Assembly (NCBI GenBank): GCA_964613385.1
Contig: CAZTGZ010000002.1
Span: forward strand, 91,628 to 155,627
Source of the DNA: CAZTGZ01 sp964613385
GTDB lineage: Bacteria; Bacteroidota; Bacteroidia; NS11-12g; UBA9320
Direction: 5' to 3'
Length of the DNA stretch: 64,000 nucleotides
Part shown: positions 9,201 through 17,195 of the stretch, piece after piece
How the letters are laid out: every line of letters starts with the position of its first letter
How positions within the stretch are numbered: the stretch's first letter is position 1
Program-made: the position numbers and the translations under genes
Notes under the pieces: model-generated
Database searches by the model: none
Seen by the model: the letters and a program-made list of their open reading frames with translations, nothing else
Told to the model about the DNA's origin: nothing

Positions 9201-9677
9201 ACGGTTCGGGATGAGGGCAACTTGCAAAGTGTAAGAAATGGAAATGTTTATTTAAAAGGGAACCATCATGCTCTAATTTTTCAAAGTGAAGAAGGTGAAT
9301 ATCAGGAAAAAATGGTTAGTTTTTGGGAAGCTGTTGAACTGGCATTATGGAATCTGAATAATACTGGCAGTATTTACCCTATCATTGATCGAAATCCAAA
9401 TGATTCTGGTTTACCGTTAAAATACAGCTTACAAATAAATGATCTCTTTGTAATAGGAAATCATCCAAATGAATTGAGTCAGGCTGAATTGTCTTTATCT
9501 TTATTTCGAGTACAAAAGCTGTCAAAAGGAGATTATTTTTTCCGGCAGCAATATCAGACCAAAATTGACATTGACAAAGAATTCTCTATGAGACGGATTA
9601 ATTCACTTAAAAAATTCAATGATATCTATAAAATTAGGCTAAACCATGTGGGTAATATTTTACAAATTGGAGAATAA
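6261..9677 (+). CDS. cas9: CRISPR-associated endonuclease Cas9, type II-C, compact
   Basis: RNA-guided DNA nuclease, 1138 aa from the ATG at 6261. An in-frame ATG at 6174 would add 29 residues but lies inside the tracrRNA, and the protein then lacks the usual start right before RuvC-I. Landmarks: RuvC-I LGLDIGVNSVGFALV with Asp8; arginine-rich bridge helix RRLNRGARRNLDRYQLRR; RuvC-II VRVELART with Glu499; HNH core EIEHIIPKS with His580, then Asn594 and Asn603; RuvC-III DHRHHAVDAL with His749 and Asp752. The position just before the HNH histidine is Glu rather than the Asp of SpCas9. All catalytic positions are present, so it should cut both strands. It is smaller than SpCas9 and falls in the compact II-C size range. 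A weak -7-like TATTTTAG (6234-6241) precedes it. cas1 and cas2 follow with no cas4 or csn2, defining subtype II-C. Confidence 0.97.
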   Translation: MTLRLGLDIGVNSVGFALVREENNESKIEKLGVRIVTEDPNFHGKFYQGNTASKNAERRLNRGARRNLDRYQLRRDKLIEILEDTGMMPDEDLLLKISSLELYELRYRAIQEKLSLPELGRIFYHLNQKRGFQSSRKGNNEENETEYKKKLKENSEGLGSQTIGEYFYHKLMDNPWYRIKENLFFRSDYKAEFDRIWDKQSNYYPNLMTGGPKNTNNKGTLYSLIRNKTIYFQRPLKSAKNLVGKCTFEPLKRVIPKSHPLYQEFRIWQQLNNLEITHENVKLIPNEEQKTLLWTKLHEPSQLDKLGNLTAASIKKVLGINKNATVNYEKIEGNKTLRAISKALEAVDLDYNFEMPDLKNLREFENTNFVKLWHLTYSIENENHLINCLKKQFNIEAEKALYIAENVGYTSDFGSLSAKAIKKILPGLWDGMKYDQAVQNAGYKHHSKFEDNQAVLEFLPSIKPNTLKNPVVEQILNQVVNLVNNIIQDYGKPDEVRVELARTLKSNARERNSISKKQRDLEKKNKEIMEELKNYPQFKRVSGRDLKRYRLWEETDKLCLYCGQPISFEQVYNGMAEIEHIIPKSRIFSDAMSNLVLAHVKENREKGQMTAYEYLEGKGHNLLKNYEELVSKLYNEKKITKSKFSNLMMKGGDIPSDFLERQLNDTRYISREALNILKQVFPKVYSTSGSITDLLKQNWQLNHVLEEINLPVYRKEGLTYKTEIKDNSGNIKVVERIKDFDKRSDHRHHAVDALVIACTKQSYIQKLNNLNKEFQTYNSLKQSPYEFEMPSKHFRTDVIEHLSSLLISYKKPGTKVLSRKINIYKSASGPKKQITWAPRGSLHEDTVLGKIKRYSKPKDWKDIILNPQNIVNEQVRLAVNELLAQHKDPKGALAYLKKNNLEINGIEVKHPLLWEYKFTKRVRISDNITQPQIDKIIDGRVKDLILERIENYGSIKSAFKNYIDNPILIDIGKKVPLKAITVRDEGNLQSVRNGNVYLKGNHHALIFQSEEGEYQEKMVSFWEAVELALWNLNNTGSIYPIIDRNPNDSGLPLKYSLQINDLFVIGNHPNELSQAELSLSLFRVQKLSKGDYFFRQQYQTKIDIDKEFSMRRINSLKKFNDIYKIRLNHVGNILQIGE

Positions 9678-9686
9678 AGCCAAGCA

Positions 9687-10601
9687 ATGCTCCGAAGAAT
9701 TCTATTTGTTGAAAAAGCTTGTCATCTAAAAACTGTTGACAATCAACTCGTTGCCTCCTTCAATTGCATCAAAGGTCAGGATGATTTGCCGGATAAAGTT
9801 GCTCCAATTGAAGATATAGGTTATATCATTTTGGAACATTCTCAAATCAGTATTTCCAAAAATTTAATGTCTAAGCTTATTGATAACAATGTTGCATTGA
9901 TTGTCTGTAACGAGAAATCCATGCCTACAGGAATGCTATTGAATCTAGATGGGAACACACTTCAAAGCGAAAGATTTAAAGCTCAAATCAATGCTTCGGA
10001 ACCACTAAAAAAACAACTTTGGCAACAAACTGTTGTGGCCAAAATTAAAAATCAGATTCAAAATTTAAACCATTGGGGCATTGTTTCCAATTATCTGGAA
10101 GAATGCTGTAAAAACGTAAAAAGCGGAGATACGACTAATGAGGAAGCGAAAAGCAGTTATTACTATTGGCAAAATCTATTCCCGGATGCTTTGTATTTCA
10201 CCAGAAAAAGAGATGGTGTTCCTCCGAACAACCTATTAAATTATGGATATGCCATTTTACGGGCATGTGTGGCCAGAAACCTTTCTGGAAGTGGATTATT
10301 GCCTACCTTAGGAATCTTTCATAAGAATCGTTATAATGCCTATTGTTTGGCCGATGATATTATGGAACCCTATCGGCCTTTCGTTGACTGGATAGTCCGA
10401 TCCATAGTACATCAATCTTCTGATTTTGATACCATGAAAAGAGATCATAAATTACAATTGATAAATGTTTTAAACAAGGATGTAGTCATTGAAGGAAAGA
10501 TAAGTCCTTTGGCCGTAGCCGTCCAGCGAACCACGTCCAGTTTAGCTAAATGTTTTTTAGCTAACGAGAAGAAAGTGCTTTACCCATCTATAATACATTG
10601 A
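9687..10601 (+). CDS. cas1: CRISPR adaptation integrase Cas1 (type II)
   Basis: A 304-aa Cas1, the metal-dependent integrase that with Cas2 inserts new spacers at the array end. The expected catalytic residues are visible: Glu152 in NEEAKSSYYYW, His212 in LGIFHKNRYN and Glu227 in DDIMEPYRPFVDW. The N-terminal beta-domain (about residues 1-90) includes IGYIILEHSQISIS and a typical NVALIVCNEKSMP segment. ATG at 9687 starts 9 bp after the cas9 stop and the 3' end overlaps cas2 by 4 bp, so cas9-cas1-cas2 form one transcription unit. Length and motif spacing are normal for type II Cas1; nothing looks disrupted. Confidence 0.96.
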   Translation: MLRRILFVEKACHLKTVDNQLVASFNCIKGQDDLPDKVAPIEDIGYIILEHSQISISKNLMSKLIDNNVALIVCNEKSMPTGMLLNLDGNTLQSERFKAQINASEPLKKQLWQQTVVAKIKNQIQNLNHWGIVSNYLEECCKNVKSGDTTNEEAKSSYYYWQNLFPDALYFTRKRDGVPPNNLLNYGYAILRACVARNLSGSGLLPTLGIFHKNRYNAYCLADDIMEPYRPFVDWIVRSIVHQSSDFDTMKRDHKLQLINVLNKDVVIEGKISPLAVAVQRTTSSLAKCFLANEKKVLYPSIIH

Positions 10602-10936
10602 AAGAAGAAAGGCTTAGTGCTTACCGAATCATGTGGGTTATGGTATTATTTGACCTTCCAACTGATAGCGCAGCAGATCGCAAAACTGCTGCAAAATTTC
10701 GAAAATATATGATGAAAGATGGGTTCACCATGTTTCAGTTTAGCATCTATTTGAGGCATTGTGCCAGCGGTGAAAATGCGGAAGTGCATATTAAAAGAGT
10801 TAAGAATCAACTTCCTACCGAGGGACATATTGGTATTATTAAAATTACCGACAAACAGTTTTCACAAATTGAAATTTTCAATGGTCGAAATCAGGGTAAA
10901 CCGATGTCTGGACCACAACAGTTGGAATTATTTTAG
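10598..10936 (+). CDS. cas2: CRISPR adaptation protein Cas2
   Basis: A 112-aa Cas2, the structural partner of Cas1 in spacer acquisition. The ferredoxin-like fold begins WVMVLFDLPT, with the conserved Asp19 at the end of strand 1, followed by an RKTAAKFRKYMMKDGF helix typical of type II Cas2, and SIYLRHC. The TTG start at 10598 overlaps the cas1 stop (4 bp). About 100 bp separate its stop from the first CRISPR repeat, and this gap is the likely leader/integration side of the array. Confidence 0.95.
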   Translation: MKEERLSAYRIMWVMVLFDLPTDSAADRKTAAKFRKYMMKDGFTMFQFSIYLRHCASGENAEVHIKRVKNQLPTEGHIGIIKITDKQFSQIEIFNGRNQGKPMSGPQQLELF

Positions 10937-10988
10937 AAAAAACAGGAATTTTCAACTTTGGTACATGAAATCCACGATTTTTTTCGAC

Positions 10989-11029
10989 AACAAACAAAGC
11001 TGTAACCCTTTGTTTATAAGGGCTACAGC
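10989..11029 (-). terminator. Hairpin between cas2 and the array; probable minus-strand terminator
   Basis: GCTGTAACCCTT (10999-11010) and AAGGGCTACAGC (11018-11029) form 12-bp arms with one mismatch around a 7-nt loop. Read on the minus strand the stem is followed by TTTGTTTGTTG, a T-rich tract; on the plus strand nothing T-rich follows. It therefore fits a terminator for array transcripts running leftwards. It also lies in the leader interval next to repeat 1, so a role in spacer integration is an alternative. Confidence 0.55.
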
Positions 11030-11036
11030 GAGGTCT

Positions 11037-14000
11037 GTTGTGTTCAAAGAACGGTTCTTCTGATTTTGAAAGCAAATCACAACCTTTCCTAATTCTTTAT
11101 TCATGATGTTCTTGTTGTGTTCAAAGAACGGTTCTTCTGATTTTGAAAGCAAATCACAACGGTGTAGATGCAATAGAGATTTCCCAGAAGGTTGTGTTCA
11201 AAGAACGGTTCTTCTGATTTTGAAAGCAAATCACAACTGTTGCACATAGCTCAACATGGCCATTGCGTTGTGTTCAAAGAACGGTTCTTCTGATTTTGAA
11301 AGCAAATCACAACGCTTTTTGTCAATTTGTGACAAGTCATATAAGTTGTGTTCAAAGAACGGTTCTTCTGATTTTGAAAGCAAATCACAACAGCTCATGT
11401 AAACGCCCTTGCAATGGCGGCGTTGTGTTCAAAGAACGGTTCTTCTGATTTTGAAAGCAAATCACAACCTGTGCTTGTTGCTCTATTAAAAGAGCCTGTG
11501 TTGTGTTCAAAGAACGGTTCTTCTGATTTTGAAAGCAAATCACAACTGATTCGTAAAGGTTTTCAATCAAGGTCAAGTTGTGTTCAAAGAACGGTTCTTC
11601 TGATTTTGAAAGCAAATCACAACCTTACTGGATTGCAACATTCCAGAATGTACGTTGTGTTCAAAGAACGGTTCTTCTGATTTTGAAAGCAAATCACAAC
11701 TATTCATTCGTTCTCCTATCCACTTTGCAAGTTGTGTTCAAAGAACGGTTCTTCTGATTTTGAAAGCAAATCACAACATGAGCGTAGGACTCACCGGAGC
11801 TGTGGACGTTGTGTTCAAAGAACGGTTCTTCTGATTTTGAAAGCAAATCACAACCACCGAGCAGTTTAATATCTCCGCTGTCTTTGTTGTGTTCAAAGAA
11901 CGGTTCTTCTGATTTTGAAAGCAAATCACAACGGCCGTCAAAAATGAACTTATCAATTATGTGTTGTGTTCAAAGAACGGTTCTTCTGATTTTGAAAGCA
12001 AATCACAACTATCAACCACAAACGTGTGCAATAGTTCAGTTGTGTTCAAAGAACGGTTCTTCTGATTTTGAAAGCAAATCACAACCATCTGCAGTAAGGT
12101 TCAATGAGGTTGGCAAGTTGTGTTCAAAGAACGGTTCTTCTGATTTTGAAAGCAAATCACAACTTATGCGCAAACCGCCTTAATACCATTGTCGTTGTGT
12201 TCAAAGAACGGTTCTTCTGATTTTGAAAGCAAATCACAACTGCGGAGCTGCACAATTTGTTGTCAGAAACGTTGTGTTCAAAGAACGGTTCTTCTGATTT
12301 TGAAAGCAAATCACAACTGTATATGGATGATCCAAAATCCTTGCTATGTTGTGTTCAAAGAACGGTTCTTCTGATTTTGAAAGCAAATCACAACTTACAA
12401 TGGGTTCTGCCTTTACGGCTTTTGTTGTGTTCAAAGAACGGTTCTTCTGATTTTGAAAGCAAATCACAACTGCAGGATTATTTGGATGTTGTCCGGTTGG
12501 TTGTGTTCAAAGAACGGTTCTTCTGATTTTGAAAGCAAATCACAACCGTTTAGGGAATACCCTTAATGACTTTTGTGTTGTGTTCAAAGAACGGTTCTTC
12601 TGATTTTGAAAGCAAATCACAACACGTTGGTGTGTATGGCATAGCTGACGGACGTTGTGTTCAAAGAACGGTTCTTCTGATTTTGAAAGCAAATCACAAC
12701 ACGTTACGCGATTTGATACGGCTGAATTGAGTTGTGTTCAAAGAACGGTTCTTCTGATTTTGAAAGCAAATCACAACCTGACAATCTTGCGCGTTGAATG
12801 AATCCACGTTGTGTTCAAAGAACGGTTCTTCTGATTTTGAAAGCAAATCACAACGGCCGTCGAAAATAAACTTATCAATTACGTGTTGTGTTCAAAGAAC
12901 GGTTCTTCTGATTTTGAAAGCAAATCACAACGTTTCATCTTTTCGTCGTTATCCCCAACTGGTTGTGTTCAAAGAACGGTTCTTCTGATTTTGAAAGCAA
13001 ATCACAACTTAAAGACTGCATTATTGTACTTTCTGTCAGTTGTGTTCAAAGAACGGTTCTTCTGATTTTGAAAGCAAATCACAACCAATGCTACACAGGG
13101 CTTGAATGCGTTTGCGTTGTGTTCAAAGAACGGTTCTTCTGATTTTGAAAGCAAATCACAACGACTTTACGCGGCTTTACCTCTGTATTTATGTTGTGTT
13201 CAAAGAACGGTTCTTCTGATTTTGAAAGCAAATCACAACTCCAGCAACGTGTTTATTGTTTGAAATCTGGTTGTGTTCAAAGAACGGTTCTTCTGATTTT
13301 GAAAGCAAATCACAACTTAACGAGTGCAACAACGTAACATGGGAAGTTGTGTTCAAAGAACGGTTCTTCTGATTTTGAAAGCAAATCACAACGGCATGGT
13401 GTTTGGTTGGGTAGGTGTTGCGGTTGTGTTCAAAGAACGGTTCTTCTGATTTTGAAAGCAAATCACAACCAAGAAAGCGAAGAAACTCTTCAGGTGTTAG
13501 TTGTGTTCAAAGAACGGTTCTTCTGATTTTGAAAGCAAATCACAACTTAGTTACCAGCATAAGTGGCGGAACTTTTGTTGTGTTCAAAGAACGGTTCTTC
13601 TGATTTTGAAAGCAAATCACAACCGTTCCTAACGTTACCCATGTAATAGATTCGTTGTGTTCAAAGAACGGTTCTTCTGATTTTGAAAGCAAATCACAAC
13701 TCCTTCTGGCTCTATAAAAGTTCAAAGAAGTTGTGTTCAAAGAACGGTTCTTCTGATTTTGAAAGCAAATCACAACTCTGAGTGCGTTGAATACTTGAAC
13801 GCCAATGTTGTGTTCAAAGAACGGTTCTTCTGATTTTGAAAGCAAATCACAACTTACTTCATATGATTCCGGTGGTGGAAATGTTGTGTTCAAAGAACGG
13901 TTCTTCTGATTTTGAAAGCAAATCACAACTAAGGTAGTGTAGTTCGTTCCGTCAAATTTGTTGTGTTCAAAGAACGGTTCTTCTGATTTTGAAAGCAAAT

Positions 14001-15081
14001 CACAACTTCTTCCGTGGAGTTTGTTAAACCATTGATGTTGTGTTCAAAGAACGGTTCTTCTGATTTTGAAAGCAAATCACAACAGTTTGTTATTAGTTTG
14101 ATTTTACTTCACTGTTGTGTTCAAAGAACGGTTCTTCTGATTTTGAAAGCAAATCACAACTGTCCGGCAATGCTAACAAATATCTACGCGGTTGTGTTCA
14201 AAGAACGGTTCTTCTGATTTTGAAAGCAAATCACAACTAGATGTTCATACATTTGGTCTTGTGTCATGTTGTGTTCAAAGAACGGTTCTTCTGATTTTGA
14301 AAGCAAATCACAACCAGATCCATACGGTGGAGAAGTGAAAAAGGTTGTGTTCAAAGAACGGTTCTTCTGATTTTGAAAGCAAATCACAACTATAAACGTA
14401 AGCACCCCAATTTCCGTAAGGTTGTGTTCAAAGAACGGTTCTTCTGATTTTGAAAGCAAATCACAACCAAACCACAACGAAACATTAATTCAGAGAAGTT
14501 GTGTTCAAAGAACGGTTCTTCTGATTTTGAAAGCAAATCACAACGCGTCAATTCTAACTTATCAACCGCATACGTTGTGTTCAAAGAACGGTTCTTCTGA
14601 TTTTGAAAGCAAATCACAACCGGTTGCGCCCGATACCGCCTCGCCAATTGGTTGTGTTCAAAGAACGGTTCTTCTGATTTTGAAAGCAAATCACAACTAT
14701 TCCTGACGTTCGTCATGGGCGTGACAAGTTGTGTTCAAAGAACGGTTCTTCTGATTTTGAAAGCAAATCACAACTACGCCTGTCAGCTCTCTTTTGTCTG
14801 CGAGGTTGTGTTCAAAGAACGGTTCTTCTGATTTTGAAAGCAAATCACAACTCCATCTCGAAAAGGTAATTCCGTCCAATGTTGTGTTCAAAGAACGGTT
14901 CTTCTGATTTTGAAAGCAAATCACAACTGCCCAGCCCCAGAGAGTTGTGTCAATACTGTTGTGTTCAAAGAACGGTTCTTCTGATTTTGAAAGCAAATCA
15001 CAACAAAAATAGAAGTCGTATTCGTTCATGTACTGTTGTGTTCAAAGAACGGTTCTTCTGATTTTGAAAGCAAATCACGAA
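11037..15081 (-). CRISPR. Type II-C CRISPR array, 53 repeats of 47 nt and 52 spacers
   Basis: I counted 53 repeats starting at 11037, 11114, 11191 and so on to 15035. The repeat (plus strand) starts GTTGTGTTCAAAGAACGG, continues TTCTTCTGATTTTGAAAG and ends CAAATCACAAC; 52 copies look identical and the last (15035-15081) ends TCACGAA instead of TCACAAC. Spacers: 38 of 30 nt, 10 of 29 and 4 of 31, which accounts exactly for the distance between first and last repeat. Ends are inverted (GTTGTG/CACAAC). The degenerate end is distal to cas2, so new spacers should enter beside cas2. Pairing with the minus-strand tracrRNA means the functional crRNA is minus-strand, beginning GTTGTGATTTGCTTTC. Spacers 12 and 24 are near-duplicates. 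Confidence 0.99.
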
Positions 15082-15110
15082 AGATTTATTCTATTGTGTA
15101 GCTAAAAATT

Positions 15111-15125
15111 GTTGTACTCAAAGAC
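15111..15125 (-). repeat. Fossil CRISPR repeat beyond the array end
   Basis: GTTGTACTCAAAGA resembles the first 14 bases of the repeat (GTTGTGTTCAAAGA; two differences) and starts exactly 29 nt after the last recognised repeat, which is a normal spacer length. I read it as a decayed 54th repeat. The remaining 120 bp to the next gene show nothing else I can assign. Confidence 0.55.
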
Positions 15126-15247
15126 AAATATTGACAAACTGTTTCATGGGTTGGAATAGTCGTTTTTCCAGACATTAGTGTCTAGCTTGTACCCGTGATG
15201 CCTACAGATGTCTAAATTGCATTCATGCATCGAAACTGCCTCAACAA

Positions 15248-16738
15248 TCAAAGCAAATGAATGGTTTTTGATACTATTTTCCGTTCACTTCCAGATGTAT
15301 TTATTTCAAATATTACCATGTAAACTCCTTTGATGGAAGTATTTCTATAGTATCCATTCCATCCATTTTCTAAATCTGTGGTTTCAAATAGTTTTTCACC
15401 CCATCGATTATAAACTTTTAAGGTTCCGGTAACGTGGCTACAATTTGTAATCAATGAATAGGTATCATTCATTTGATCATGGTTTGGAGTGAATGCATTG
15501 GGAAAATGGATTTTACACTCACAGTGCTCATTTCTTATTTCTACGGTATCACTGGCACTTCCGCAGAAATTACTTATGGTCAATCCCAAAAAACCATATC
15601 GAAAACTGTTTTGTGCCAAAATTGAGCCATCACTCCACAAGTATTGCAAGATATCTGGTTTGTATGCGTTTATTTCTATTTCTGATGAATCACAATTTTC
15701 AATGGGATCTCCCAATTCCAAACCTGGCTTTTGATACGCTTTAATTAAAATGGAATCTCTGGATATCCCACATGCATTGCTTACTTCGATCCAATAGATT
15801 CCTTCAGTTCTTGTTATTATGTACAAGCCTGAATCACCGGTGTTCCAATTACTTTTTACAATGTGATGGTGAGAGGTTGTTGCGTCAATTCTGATGTATT
15901 GATGATCGCAAATAAATGTGTCCTTTGGTAATACCACATTCGGACTTTCTAAAAACTGAATGTAAATTGAATCCATGTAAAGGCAATTTTTCTGGAACCC
16001 GGTTACAAAATAAATACCGGTGGTATCTACACGAAATTGATTTGTTTGAGATCCATCAGACCATGAAATGATAGAATCCAAACCCAAAGGTTTCAGATCA
16101 AATCCCAAGGATTGATCACACAAGATGGTGTCAGCAGGAAGTATGTGTTTCGAATCGTTGGCAAAATCATTTACTTCTATAACCACATCATCAATGGCCA
16201 TCCACATTTGAGGTCCCTTGGGAATAAATACAAGATACTTGATATTTTTACGGGCTTTAAAACAACCTTCTATTGTATGCCATATGGTATCACCCTTGAT
16301 TTGCGTTGACTCCCATTCCAAATTGCCTGAGTGTAAATGTACATTGTTTGCGGCACTATTCGTTACGCCTGGCACTTCATCCAACCCAAATATTTGAAGC
16401 GTGTTTTGAAAATCCCAAATGCTGCAAACCTTTAATCTAATTCTATAAGTAACAGATTCTGATAAACTTAAACTTTGACCTATGGATTCGGAACTGCCAA
16501 TCATTGCATAATAATTTCCAGAAACGGGTCTCGGCCAGTGTGGGAAAATAGAAGGGTCTGCCCCAATATAATCGGGAGAAGGTGTAAATGCATCCCAATT
16601 ATAAACTTTATTAAAATCCAATTCTCTACTGGCAATATTGCCCGTATTCATTTCAAAACTTTCATTCGAAAGAAGGTTTTGACCTAACATGCCTTGAATA
16701 GAGCCAAAGAAAAAAAGTAAAAAAACACCTCCTTTCAT
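15248..16738 (-). CDS. Secreted protein with gliding-type (type B) T9SS C-terminal domain
   Basis: A 496-aa protein with a signal peptide (MKGGVFLLFFFGSIQGMLGQ), exported through Sec and then, by its C-terminal signal, through the type IX system. The last 90 residues show the gliding motility-associated pattern: FPNAFTPNHDQMNDTY, then LKVYNRWGEKLFET and NGWNGYY, GVYMVIFEI. The N-terminal 200 residues start NLLSNESFEMNT and end AIDDVVIEV, a jelly-roll, carbohydrate-binding-like layout. The middle holds short Ig-like repeats each with an LPADTILCD / LPKDTFICD type motif. Probably a cell-surface adhesin or matrix protein. It lies immediately beyond the CRISPR array in the opposite direction to the cas genes. 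Confidence 0.88.
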   Translation of the reverse strand: MKGGVFLLFFFGSIQGMLGQNLLSNESFEMNTGNIASRELDFNKVYNWDAFTPSPDYIGADPSIFPHWPRPVSGNYYAMIGSSESIGQSLSLSESVTYRIRLKVCSIWDFQNTLQIFGLDEVPGVTNSAANNVHLHSGNLEWESTQIKGDTIWHTIEGCFKARKNIKYLVFIPKGPQMWMAIDDVVIEVNDFANDSKHILPADTILCDQSLGFDLKPLGLDSIISWSDGSQTNQFRVDTTGIYFVTGFQKNCLYMDSIYIQFLESPNVVLPKDTFICDHQYIRIDATTSHHHIVKSNWNTGDSGLYIITRTEGIYWIEVSNACGISRDSILIKAYQKPGLELGDPIENCDSSEIEINAYKPDILQYLWSDGSILAQNSFRYGFLGLTISNFCGSASDTVEIRNEHCECKIHFPNAFTPNHDQMNDTYSLITNCSHVTGTLKVYNRWGEKLFETTDLENGWNGYYRNTSIKGVYMVIFEINTSGSERKIVSKTIHLL

Positions 16739-16892
16739 ATTGCAAGATAGTTAAAATCTCAGCAACACACTACTTGCGATTTGCTGCAACACAATTTCGC
16801 ATACTTTCATCTTTAACTGAACAATTTGCGAATTCTTTGATTGTTCAAAAGTGAGGTTAGCACCATTCTTCCATGGATAAAATGCTATCCTA

Positions 16893-17117
16893 ATGTTTGA
16901 ACCAAGGAGTTACATAGAAGAAAGCACTTTTGAAACTTTTCGGGATGGTCTTTTTTTTTTTGGACTCACGGAAAATCCTTCAAAAAAAAAGGCGGAAGAT
17001 ATCCTTCAAGACCATCCTGGAGATAAAATTCGAGCAGATATCAAAAAAGTCAATGCTACTTATATAGAAACTTTCAAAGTTTTAAAAAAGAAGGTTTTGG
17101 TACATGAGCTCGAATAA
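16893..17117 (+). CDS. Short orphan ORF of unknown function
   Basis: A 74-codon frame from ATG 16893 in the 457-bp gap between two minus-strand genes. The product (MFEPRSYIEESTFETF at the start, KKKVLVHELE at the end) is charged, without signal peptide, membrane segment or motif I recognise. A run of nine or more Ts and a run of nine As near the middle make the frame prone to error. It may be a small gene, a remnant of a longer one, or chance. The rest of the gap (16739-16892 and 17118-17195) shows nothing I can assign. Confidence 0.3.
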   Translation: MFEPRSYIEESTFETFRDGLFFFGLTENPSKKKAEDILQDHPGDKIRADIKKVNATYIETFKVLKKKVLVHELE

Positions 17118-17195
17118 TCATAAAACCAAAAGGGGGGTAATAATACCGGACAAAACTGTAGAAGTCTCAAGTTTTGAAGGGATACGGAAATCGAC

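Noticed and set aside
9678..10936. Possible csn2 or cas4 near cas1-cas2
   Set aside because: No gene fits between cas2 and the array or upstream of cas9; the locus is II-C.
10952..15061. Many overlapping open frames on both strands with repeated peptides such as CSKNGSSDFESKSQ and VVICFQNQKNRSLNTT
   Set aside because: They are translations of the CRISPR repeat and change register with the spacer length; no start signals or protein-like variation.
15082..15247. Possible -7 box AATATTTG on the minus strand as array promoter
   Set aside because: First base mismatched and no -33 element at the right distance; the fossil repeat is a better candidate.
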